Positions 10,301 to 22,300 of a stretch of 64,000 nt of DNA are shown here, piece by piece. A program made the translations under genes and the position numbers. Within the stretch, counting starts at the first letter, position 1; the number at the start of each line of letters is the position of its first letter. The notes beneath the pieces were generated by a model that was not told the origin of the DNA, searched no databases, and saw only the letters and a program-made list of their open reading frames with translations. This stretch comes from Ophiura sarsii (taxonomy: Eukaryota > Echinodermata > Ophiuroidea > Amphilepidida > Ophiuridae), in contig CM069450.1 in assembly GCA_035610835.1 (NCBI GenBank), forward strand, positions 35,102,391 to 35,166,390. The letters run 5' to 3'.

Positions 10301-13300
10301 CAAATCTTTATTTTTAAATGTCCTTACAGACCATATAATACACCCAATAAATTGCCAATAATTGCCAGGGGTAAAAAAATATTAACATAGGGGGTCCTCT
10401 CTGTCAGTCGGTGTCTTTGACATAGTAATCAGAGACACTGCTGGACTAGGGGGGACCCTATCGAGACAAAGAAGGAAGCTGGGATTTCATTACATGAAAT
10501 GGGACAAAGTAGGTTTTTATACTTATACTGGTCTGGTACAATATGGGTTTTAAAGTTTTAATGAATCATAATGAATTCTCTCTCTCTCTCTTTTTGTTTT
10601 TGTGTTGTTACTTGTATGTATTTATACATGTAACATAAAAGGTAAACCCTTTTTCTTGTTGGGTTCTGACAGAAAAAGAAAAAAACCCCTCAATTTCTAC
10701 TGAAGTTGTGGGTTACAGGAGTTATGAATACATCCTCGATGATTATTATACGGGATGGTCGATACAATCAACCCCAATAATGGCGCCAGTTTTTGCCACG
10801 TTGATCAATTTTAGCTGTAATGTGCACATTTGTAAATGAACTCATATTTTGATAATATCAGCATCAACATAGACAACCTCTAACCAGAATGCGTGTTCCA
10901 AACAAAGATAAGACGTAATAATGTCCGTGTGCATATGATCTAAATGCTCAAGCTGGGTGTCGATGAGCTCGTGAACGGTCATACGGTATCTCAACGAGGG
11001 GACCACGTATTGCACATTAGCCTGTATTCGTCACGTATGACAGAGCTATCGACGTTCATAATATATTCCGAAAGCTTAGTGGATATCAGATCATATGTAT
11101 CTTTAGTTTTCCCTTTAAATGTAATCTGACAGCCTAAACATTCTCGGGGGAACCTTGAGAGTGTTAAGAATATTTTCCCCGATCTTAAAAGAGATTTCGG
11201 CAGGCGCACCACTCCGGATGGAGATGGATTTGCACGTTGTTGGCTTAATAAGAGTGAGTTTCATTGAACTGGCGAGATTAAAGATTTCGTCCATAAGATT
11301 CTAGATTCTGGATAAGATTGTTTGAAATACAAAGGTTCTTACTTTGTATTGATCACAATCACACTATCCCTCAAAAGAGTCAATAATGCATCCAATACCA
11401 TGATCACTTTCATTACTTATTGACCGACCATCGTATTACGTGCTGCATGTTATAGCAATACGCATGCCTATCAAAGTCCCTGGATCAAAGTGCACCATTG
11501 ATATTAATAAATTGAAGAAATATTGAGTAATTAACAGTGCAATGGTTCATAGCGATAGTATAATCAATATAGGTACCTTGGCATACTTTAGTTATGTAAC
11601 GATTGTGTTTTATATTGATCAATAATTTATCGAATAATGGTTATTTTACTGTGTTCACTCAATCGATGGATGATGTGAAGCATGTGCTACTACATGGGCT
11701 AGCGCACCCGGTTTTTAAAACAGAAGCCCCAACCTTTAGGGCGTTAATCAAGTCTGCTTTATAAAATGTCTTCCATTTCCCCGATAATTTGTCAATACGT
11801 GTAATTTTCAGAAAATTTGTCAAGATTGGGAATGGAGTATAGGTAAAGGCCCTGTCACACCATAGCGTATGGCCTGAACGTGGCCTGAACGTATGCCGAC
11901 GTATTCAAAAAATAGCTCGAAATTGTCAGAGTCCGAGAACGTCCAAGAACGTCCAACTTCCCAACGAATTGGGTCAACATCGGTGATGGAATGGACGTAT
12001 CCATAGCGTATCAAACGCATACATAGCGTATGACTAACGTATTGATAGCGTATCACTAACTTATAACAAACTTATCACAGCGTATCACAGCGTATGCGAT
12101 CGGCGAGCGTATGACCAACGTATTCGTAGCGTATGTCTGCCGTGCTCGACGTATCCTCAGCGTATCCTCGGCGTACAACGAACACGTGACTTATGCCGTT
12201 GCAGAAATTGAGTTTCGTACACGGCGGGACAAGTGTTGCCAGTTCAAGTAAACGCAGCCTAGATGATAACTATTAAAATATCTAGAAGGGTAAACCTATA
12301 TGTCCAACCTATAACTTAAGACGATTAACGTACCTCTAACGTATGTCAGCGTATGTCTAACGTATGTCAGCGTTTGTAAACGTATGTCTAACGTACCACG
12401 AACCTATCGGGAACTTATGCAGAACGTAAGTTAAGCACACGTTGAGTACGTCGAGAAATTTTGAACATGCTCAATAATTTTTCGCGGGCTCGACGTGTTC
12501 CAAATGTTCACAACGTATCACAGCGTGCTCTTAACGTATACGACGTATCCCAAACTTACCCCTAACTTATATCAGCGTACACCAACGTACGCCAACGTAC
12601 GCCAACGTATTTTTCGATATTTCGCATACGTTGTCATACGTTCAGGCGATACGCCATGGTGTGACAGGGCTACCGTACAGCTAGCGCGCATTCAGCGTTT
12701 TGGGAACTTATGGAGGGTTTGAGTATATAAATGTGTCCCTTGAGTATCTCATCCTCACTTCTTCACGGTCTGTCGTGCTGAACACATCAACCCATCATCA
12801 TATGCTACTATCATCTTCCTTGTGTATTTAAAGGTACATCGTTGTCATCACAAACATGTCGACAGAGGACGTACCATAGGCACACTTCAGAAAGACTTCG
12901 CAATCACGTAGTGAAGGAATTCAGAGCTCGTGCAGTAATGGACTGCGCCGCACAGTGCTGGTCTAGTGAAGGTTGTGTGTCTTTTAATTGGAAGAATAGC
13001 ACCCAAGGTTGCCAGCTCAATAGTGCAGCAAAGAGGGATTTTCCAAACGATATTATAGTGTCTTCAAATTGGGTGCATTATGAGAACGACGACAGGTTTA
13101 CAGGCCAGGTAAGATTGAGTAGCCCATTAAAAAAATGCCTTATGATGTTTTGTGGAAACAAATTCCTACGTAGTTCTTCAGAGCCGAAAGGATAAGCCTT
13201 AACTTGAGCCGTTTTTGCAAAGAAAAGACTTGACATGCTTAAAGAGTGAGGTTTCTTTTTATACTATCGGTTTTTTTTCTTCTTCAGAAACCTCTCCCAA

Positions 13301-16300
13301 CTTTAAAAGTCTATCTCAAGAACCGATAGTACTAGGCATGTTTGTAATTATTCCAATGCATTTGTCATGGTTATTCAACATATGATAATGAAATTCAATA
13401 GGTTTGACATTGTTAAACATGTTATGACATATTTGAAATGTCGTCTGCAGACACCTGCCGCGTGGAAACTGATAAGGTTTTCGTTCGTTTATGACAAACA
13501 CGTTCTACATAAACTTTCCTGTATGATATATTTAATTTCCTCCTTGTAGAGAGTCAATGAATGTTAAAAGAACAAACATGACAAATGTGACTCATGGATG
13601 GGCATCAAAGGAATTAGCGGAGTCATGTCCGTCCCCAGTTTTTGATAAAATAATCGGTTTTTATTTGACCCGATGCCCCTCTCCCTCCGATTGGAAGAAA
13701 GTGTGACACTCATGCGATAACCTCTCGATTTTAAAATGTGGGTGAATTTGAGCGCTTGCATTTGTTCTGTACACTTTTAAGGTTGCACTTGATAAATGCA
13801 ATACTGATTGCACTGCAACATTTTCAAACAAAACAAACAAAATATTGATGCAATAATATGCATTCCCTCTGTTGTCAATCACATCGTAGCATCGAGCTTC
13901 CTGCGTTGAAATTAGAATGCATGTTCATTGGCGCTTTCAGTCGAATTGAATTATACATTTTATGATAATATATATATATATAAATAATATCATCAATTAC
14001 TTTTTCCTTTTCTTATACGGTAGTGTACATCTGTGACTTGTGAAAATGGCGCGACATGTGAGCCAAAATGTGTAATAGGCTGTTGTAATAACTTCGTCTG
14101 CCATTGCACTACCGGATACACGGGCAAACGATGTCATATTCCTCAAGGTACGTATACAAAGATAGTTACTTGGTAGACCAAATAGGACATACTTGTCACG
14201 AGGTCAAGGTATTAAGAGATATAACAGTTAAACACGGGCATTGGGGAGAAAGGTCCAGAAAACCAAGCCAAGCCCTTCTACGCCCACTGTCTAGCAATGG
14301 TATGCTTATGATGCTTATGGACGAGTACTTTCAGGAAACATATCAGCGCTCAGAATACGAAAACAATTATATAAATGGCTGACATATTGTTCTTTGTCCT
14401 CTACTGGTATGGTTTTCTTTGTGTACTCAGTTATGCTATGTTTTTCTGAATGGACTCATCCAAAAACCAAAGATTGAAAACCGCGATAATAGGAAAGGGG
14501 CATTCATCCTCGGTATAATGATGATCATTGTAACCTCTGTAACCAGATCAGAGTGAAGAGACCATCCACCATCTTGTCAATGATTGTAACGCTATAAATA
14601 CTTTCAGGAACGAAATGCAAGTTTTATTCAAATTAATATTAACATTATCCATGTTTAAAAGCCTTGTTTGTAACACGGTTTACTGAATGGCGATTTTTAA
14701 ATACTGTAAGGTGGCACCCCACCTTCAGACTTTGACTGCTTAAGCATATCCCCCCCCCCCCCTCCACCCCACCAAACCCGAGTAAGAGTGTATATTTCAT
14801 ATGGAGTCTCACAGATAACGTACTTGAAATTCACACTCCCTGTGGGAAAGATTTGTATAAGGTAATGTTTTCCATAGGCGATTTTAAATGGAATAGCCTA
14901 TAATTATTATTATGAGCTACATTTATGATATTTTTACTTTCAGAATGCACGTGGCCTCTTGGTATGGAAATGGGTGACATTCACGACAGCCAACTCGTAG
15001 CCTCGTCTAACACCGCGTCTGCCTCCAGTTCAAGATTGTCAAATCCACAAGGATGGTCAGCCGCCGTCGGTGATGCATCGCCATGGTTGCAAGTTAGACT
15101 GCTTTCCCTCACCGAAGTCACGGGTGTGGTGACCCAAGGTGACCCGAATAATTACGGTTGGGTCACCATATATAAGATCAGCTACGAGGACGTACAAAAC
15201 AGCTATCGTGATACTATGTTTACGGATGATTCTGGTGAGGAAAAGGTAAGTCCGGTGTTTAGGGTGATTTTCAAGAAGATCATTATTGCCACAACAAGTC
15301 TCCTTGATCTCCGATATTTGAGTCAACACGGTGCGAGGTCATCTGACCGTCAGTAAGTCGCGTGGATTTGGAATATTATACATACGAGCGCTTCCTGTTG
15401 ATCGTAGCCAGACAGGACCGTACAACCGACAAAGGTAGGTTGTGCCAATCTCGCTTTTCTTCCACCTACACATCCCGCTCACTTCTCCTGCATACATTAC
15501 TACTTTACTAAACTTACAGATACCTTCAAACTAGTTCGGTAAGTTAACGGGAGATATTTTGAATTGTTGTTTACTGATCACTTATTTTCAGCTTTTTGCC
15601 GGCAACGTGGATTCAAGCACATCATTGCAACACTTATTAGATCCCGTCATCAAAACATCTACTTTAACCATTATGATTGTAACATGCCAAGAAACGTGTA
15701 GTTTACGATTGGATCTACTAGGGTGCAAACATCAAGGTAGACTTTTTATTACTCATAGTGATCCAATAATTATATTCTCAGCATTTCATGAACCTCACTT
15801 TGTCCTCTATATAGAACCCTCAATGGTTTCTTCAAAAATCTTAAAGACACGTTATTAATCTCTTTAGACGCTTTCATGGTTCTTTAACGGGTTCTCAAAT
15901 CTCCGAGAATCTTTTCTAAGGTTTAAGAGAGGGGTCCCTCAGTTCTTCAAAATGTAATAATATGTTGGAGATTAACCATTTGAGATACTGCAGAGACCAC
16001 GTGGTTCTGCAAGGTGTCTCAATAGTACTGTTTGATTCCACTCAGAATAGAATTCTGACTGACAGAATAGTAGCAATATTATTGTCAATGTGTTTATTTT
16101 TTCTAGATGGTGAATATATTAACACTAAATTTAGATTCAGTGTGTCTTTGCTAAAGACAATCTATTTTTATTTTTCAGACGATGCTTGTGTATCTGGATG
16201 GGAAATAAAGAGTCGTACGCATACGGATGCCCCCGGGTATACGATGGTGTCCGTATCCCCAGACAAAGTTATAGCATGCGATGGGGAGATTTCAGAATGG

Positions 16301-19300
16301 CGTTACCAAGGCGCAGTGTCACATCCATTTCGAGCCATTGTATGGAGACAAGTGACTGGTTCATCATCCGAGTACAACATCGTTGGTATTAATGATATAC
16401 CAGCGGATTCAGTTAACACACAGGTTACGTACGAAGTTCCCTCAAATAAACGCATTCGTGTGGCGGCTGGTGACAGGATCGGATGGTCCTTTGGATCAGG
16501 TATTATATCCTTTGATAGCATGGAAACATCAACTATCCGTTGGTTTGGCGGTAACTTACACGCAGGACTACAAACCGATGACGTACACACTTTTGGTATC
16601 CTGCAAGGGAAAGGAGAGCGGGAGTATTCTATTCAGGCCGTGGTACAGGCAGCTTTACAACCGTTGGAAGGTAATGTAAACGCAGATTTTGTCCATGAAG
16701 TATTTTATTTCTTCCCTCTCCCTCTCCCTCTCCCTCTCCCTCTCCCTCTCCCTCTCCCTCTCCCTCTCCCTCTCCCTCTCCCTCTCCCTCTCCCTCTCCC
16801 TCTCCCTCTCCCTCTCCCTCTCCCTCTCCTTTTCTTCTTCTTCCATCGCCCAACATATATTAACATGGTTATTATAATGCACTGAGTGATTAAAAATTAA
16901 ACTGACAACTTTTACCAAAAACACAGAAAACATGTATAATGCAAGAAACACAAATGAGCAGGGGTTACAGTTGCTATTATGCAAGTGACATACATTAAAA
17001 GAATAAGATAAAAGCCCAAACATATAGAGAACCACATCAAAATATAAATAAAAGAAAACATAAATATCTGGAGGTCATGAGAACCTAAACAAAAATCGAG
17101 AAATAATTCTACCAGGAACTGCCTATCGTCACATGTCGGGTCGTGGCCGTATCACCAGCCTGGCTGGATACATGCCTTGCATGAACATCAACCATCTCCC
17201 CAACCAAGCATTAACCTACACTAGAACCATGACCACCATACTAATGCAAAGTCAGATGTTGAAAATACTTGAAAGGTGTCATGAAATGAGTGCAAAGTTC
17301 AGATGTGTAGAGAAGGTATCTCTACACACGGCAGCTTGAAAGCCTGTGTTCATGCCTTTGAGATCGCCAACAACATATTCTAAAAAACTGGTGCTTTACA
17401 GGAACATCCACCATCTCCCCCAACCAAGCTTTAACCTACACTAGAACCATGACCACCATACTAATGCAAAGTCAGATGTTGAAAATACTTGAAAGGTGTC
17501 ATGAAATGAGTGCTAAGTTCAGATGTGTAGAGAAGGTATCTCTACACACGGCAGCTTGAAAGCCTGTGTTCATGCCTTTGAGATCGCCAACAACATATTC
17601 TAAAAAACTGGTGCTTTACAGGAACATCCACCATCTCCCCCAACCAAGCATTAACCTACACTGGAACCATGACCACCATGCTAATGTAAAGTCAGATGTT
17701 GAAAAGATTTGAAGGGCTGCATGAAAGAGTATGAGTGTTACGTTAAGATTTGCAGAGAAGGTCTTGTATAGGCAGTTGGTAGTGTGCATTTTGTACAAAA
17801 CCGTAACTGCTGCGACCTGTCGCCTGTGCAACGGGCTGGTGATGTTGAGCTGTGGCAGGGCAGTACTGTAGCTTCGTGAGCTCCAATGATTGTGAGTACC
17901 TTATTTTGGATGTTGTCAAGCTGGCTTAGTAGGTGAAGCGCTCGCCCAGCTTACATACATACATAATCAACATTTATAAGGCGCCTTTCCAGTTAGTTAG
18001 GCATACTCCATTGCAGATTTTAAGTTGGGATGAGTTTCTCTTCCTGGAGATTACCATGGTCTTGCAGTTGATAGGATCAAAGGTCACATTCCATTTGTCA
18101 GACAATGATTTCATATTGATAAGATTTCTGTTGAGGCTAGCCGCTACTGCGTTGGAATTAGTTGACGACTTAATAAGCGCGAAGAGTGTTGAGTCGTCAG
18201 CGTATACATTAGATAAGAGCTCATTATAACACATATCTACAATGTCATACATGAAGTGAAAACAGTAGTGGACTGAGGATGGAAGCAGTGTTGTATGCCT
18301 GATCTAATTTGAAGACATTGATGGATCTATCGGATAAGTAGTTAATTATCCATGGAAGCAGTCTTCCGGTAACACCCTCCTTTGCGATCAGTTTTGAGCA
18401 GGGTCCATTGTGCCATATTTTGTCGAAAGCTCCTCGTATGTCTAGGGCAATGGCACAAACCTCGTCACTTTAGTATAGAGAGTTGCTCCATTTTTGTGAT
18501 AGGGTGTTGAGGAGATCGGTTGTGCTATGGCCTGCGAAGAAAGGGTTGAAGTTGTTTCTGCACGACAGCTTTCATGATCTTGCTGATATTGCTTAGCAAA
18601 GAGATGGAACCTTGGAACCTCTTTTGTAAATTGGGGTGACAGGGGCTGTTTCCACAGGTTAGGAAACAACACACCATGGGAGAAGCAGAGGTCAAGAGCC
18701 TACACTACAGAGTGGACTGGCAAGTTCAGCAAAACATTCTTTGAGAACCTTGGATGGAATCAGATCTGGTCCGGTGGCTTTATCTGGAATGAGATGCTGT
18801 GGCAGTTTTCGAACATCCTTGGGCATATTGGGGGGGGGGGGGGGGTTGTTAGCACCTTGGAGTCTACATTTCCCCTCAGATGTCTTTCAAAAAGCTTCTG
18901 CCTTGTCCCTTGCTGTAATATGGGTGACATGTTGATGTTCGATCACTGGGATCTCTGAGCGAGCTTGTCTACCAGACAGGGTGTGGATGATTCTCCAATA
19001 TTTCTTGCTGCTCGGAGATTTATCTGCCAGATCTTGTATACATTTAGTGTTGTAATTTCTCCTAGCTTGCTTCTAAACTTGGGTTAAAGCTGACATTTGC
19101 ACTATGACCTATGGTTACAGGTCAGTAAGTCAAATGTCAAACCTATTTGACCAAGTTCCGTGATCGATGGACTCTAGCTATGTAAATCTTATCTTAGACA
19201 GATTTGACCACACTTGGTCAGAAGTATCCTCTTAAAACCGTTACCCGAACAATGTATCAAAGTATATAGGGGTCACTAGAGGTCATTGACGATAACATGG

Positions 19301-22300
19301 CAAAAATTATAGAAAAAAGCCAATCATGCCATTCTGGTCAAAGGTCATGAAAGGTTCACTAGAGATCAAATTGTTATTTCCCATGCAAAATGCAAAGGGT
19401 TTACTAGAGGTCATTCAAGATAACAGGGTCAACATTTAAGACTTGCCCCGATTTTAAATTGATTTGATTTGTTGCATCTCGTTCACTTTGACATAAAGAC
19501 AAGACAAAATGTCAAACATGACATCCGGGTCGTAGGTCACGATAGGGTCGCAAGAAATGTAATTGTCCTTTTCTACGCGAATGCTTTCTCTCCTAGACAA
19601 CTTGATTGATGATAATCTTCTTAGGTCAAATTGATTTCTTATGAATATGCGTACATAACGTGTGTGTTTCTGAAAACAAAACCACAATAGGGTCACTAGA
19701 GGTCTTCGAATATAACAAGGCAAACATTTAAGACATATTCCGATTTTAAGAGTGCACACCACCAAACAATATTTTGCATTCTGGCAATACCTGACAGTAT
19801 TTGAAATTAATATAGATCCCACCATAAGTCTAAATTTAACGTCCTAGAAAAGATAAAAAGTGCTGTAAATGTACCTAAATGTTTCATAATTTGGCATTTA
19901 TTGGTTATTTGCGCGATATTAGACAACAACATAAGTCACATCATGACATCCGGGTCAAAGGTCAGTAAAGAGTCTCTCTACATGGGTAAAATGTAATGCA
20001 TGCTCTGAAATTTATCGAACTTGTTGCATCTTTGTCCTTTGATAAAACAAGAAAATATGTAAACACTTTTCCTCAGGGTCAAAGGTCAGGACATTGCCAC
20101 TAAAGTTCAAAATATAAAACAACCTCCTATACACTAAATAGCTTTGTTTTATTGTCTGTCTGCATACAAGTTTCCAAAAAGACCTCTAGGTCTAAGGTCA
20201 GTAAGGGTCAATATATCAAACTACATGATTTAATCAAAATAACTGTTATGTTTTCCTTTGACAAAATATGAAAAGGTCAACTCTTTCTCTGTGACCTACG
20301 GTTATAGGTCAATAAGTCAATCAAAATGGACTAAGGTACGTGATCTATGATCACAATTGAGCTCTAGTTCTTATTTTACTTATAGAAAGGTGTAGCGAAC
20401 CAGAAGCTCATATTGGTTGGGAAGTTCTTGATCGTCCTCACATTGGTACGACCAACAACAAACAGACATGGATAACGTCAAAAGAGTTTAAATGCCATGG
20501 TGTCGTTACTCAGTGGAAATACTGGTCGGGTCAATCAGTACCTTTCAAAGCTATTGTTTTCAGGAAAGTTCAAGGTATAAATGAAACCAAATACGACATA
20601 GTTGGCATCAACGACATTCCAGCGGGCGCTGTACAGCAAGCTGTTAAGTATCACGTACCTGATGATAAACGTATTTGTGTACATAAGGGTGACGTCATCG
20701 GATTTGCGTGGAATGTGCCCGCTGTGAAGCACGTGCGTGAAGGAGATATCGGCGATGATAACGTTGAGTTTATTCATTTGCTGCGAAATAATGATCCACT
20801 GAGTCTAAAGGTGAATGGTACAGTGGTTCCAGATGAACATTACATTAGGGCGTATGCAATTCAGGCAATCGTTTCAGGTAAGTAGACAACAAGACATGAG
20901 GACAAACATTGTCCCAAGATAGATCTTAGAGTGAGGGAAATATTGAGTTTACTCCTAACAAACTGACAAAATGACAAAAACATTTTACAAACTTTTCAAT
21001 GGGAGGGCACTCAACTTTGGAAATGACGCGATTGCCAGTGACTTGAGTATGAAGGTGAAATATACAGTGATTCCCGATGACTATCGCATTAGTGCGTATG
21101 CAATTCAAGCAATCATTTCAGGTAAGTAGACAATAAGACATTAGGACAGACTTTGTACCATGTTGAGATTTTGAGTGAAAAGAGAGGGAAATATGGAATG
21201 TACTGACTAAACGACACAAACATCCACAAACTTTACTCCGAGATGGCGCTCAAATTTTTGAAATGACAGGGATGATTTGACTCAAAGCTAGGGGCTATTC
21301 GGTTAGAGGATTTACACACAAAAAGCTTTGGTAATGACAGGGATGATTTGACTCAAACCTAGAGGTCATTCGGTGAGATGATTTACACACAAAACTGGAT
21401 TGTTCAGTGGGTTCATTGAGATTGCCATACAATGACGGCAATCAGTGAGAACTCCGAATTTCGTTCCACAAAGGTGCCCCTTCAATGAAAGGGTTATTAG
21501 AAATAGGTCATCTGATCAGGATTGATAATATTATTAGCATCATAACACCAAAAAAGTGGGTCATCCTCGTTATTAATTTTAGGAAGTGACCGCGGTTTAG
21601 GGCTTTCTCTCGATTCATGACAATAGCTTTACAACAGATTGTCAGAGGCCACTATCAGCTCAGTTACACAAAGCCGCCTGTATGAAGCAATTTGAAGTAA
21701 CGAGTCACTTTATTCTGTACATTTGCAAGTAAACCATAAAACACAACAACTTGAAACCTTTCTTTATTACTTATCAGTTGCATTTTGTGAGTTAAGGATG
21801 ACTTTACATGCATTGTACCGCTGCATGCAATTGGCATTACCAGTTATGTATTGTAATATTGCAGACTGGATGCTGGCTTTCAAAGGCGTGTCTGGAAATG
21901 GTGCAGATATGTTAGCAGACTGGACACACACGGGAGAATTCAATAACGTAGACACCGCTCAACTCACAGATAACGACGTTGATAACTACAGAGACAATTT
22001 CATATACAACACATGGAATAATATAATCATTCGAAAGGTGACCCTTCTTTGTTTATTTATTTTAATAATTGATTTTCTTGCATTCATTCATTCATTCATT
22101 CACCTACCTATTCATTCATTAATTCATAGAATTTATTCACACAATCTAACAACATCTATATAACAATATAACAAAATATAACATAAAGAAAACAATTTAT
22201 AATCTGGAATGGTATCATGAAAGAGTTAAATCGAAACGATATATAGTGACAAGAGTGATACAAAGGATAAGCTAATATGAATGTAAAATTAAGGCGATGA

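Larger units (their letters stand above)
7796..10897. mobile_element. 3.1-kb structure with ~500-bp inverted repeat arms
   Basis: The left arm (about 7796-8300) and right arm (about 10388-10897) are reverse complements at roughly 95% identity by eye, including a GA/TC microsatellite, ATGAATCATAATGAATTC and a GGACCCCCTAT inner border. The interior holds LINE relics and a tandem array. It may be a long-TIR transposon or an inverted duplication around LINE debris. No clear target-site duplication and no transposase-like ORF are visible. It lies in intron 1 of the discoidin gene. Confidence 0.8.

Noticed and set aside
12495..12722. Plus-strand frame in the ACGTAT-rich element
   Set aside because: Reads through word repeats of a noncoding TIR element; composition is repeat-driven.
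16629..17035. Long open frames on both strands across the hexamer repeat (poly-Arg/Glu, poly-Glu/Gly, poly-Leu/Ser)
   Set aside because: They are produced by the 6-bp periodicity of (CTCCCT)n, which cannot generate stops.
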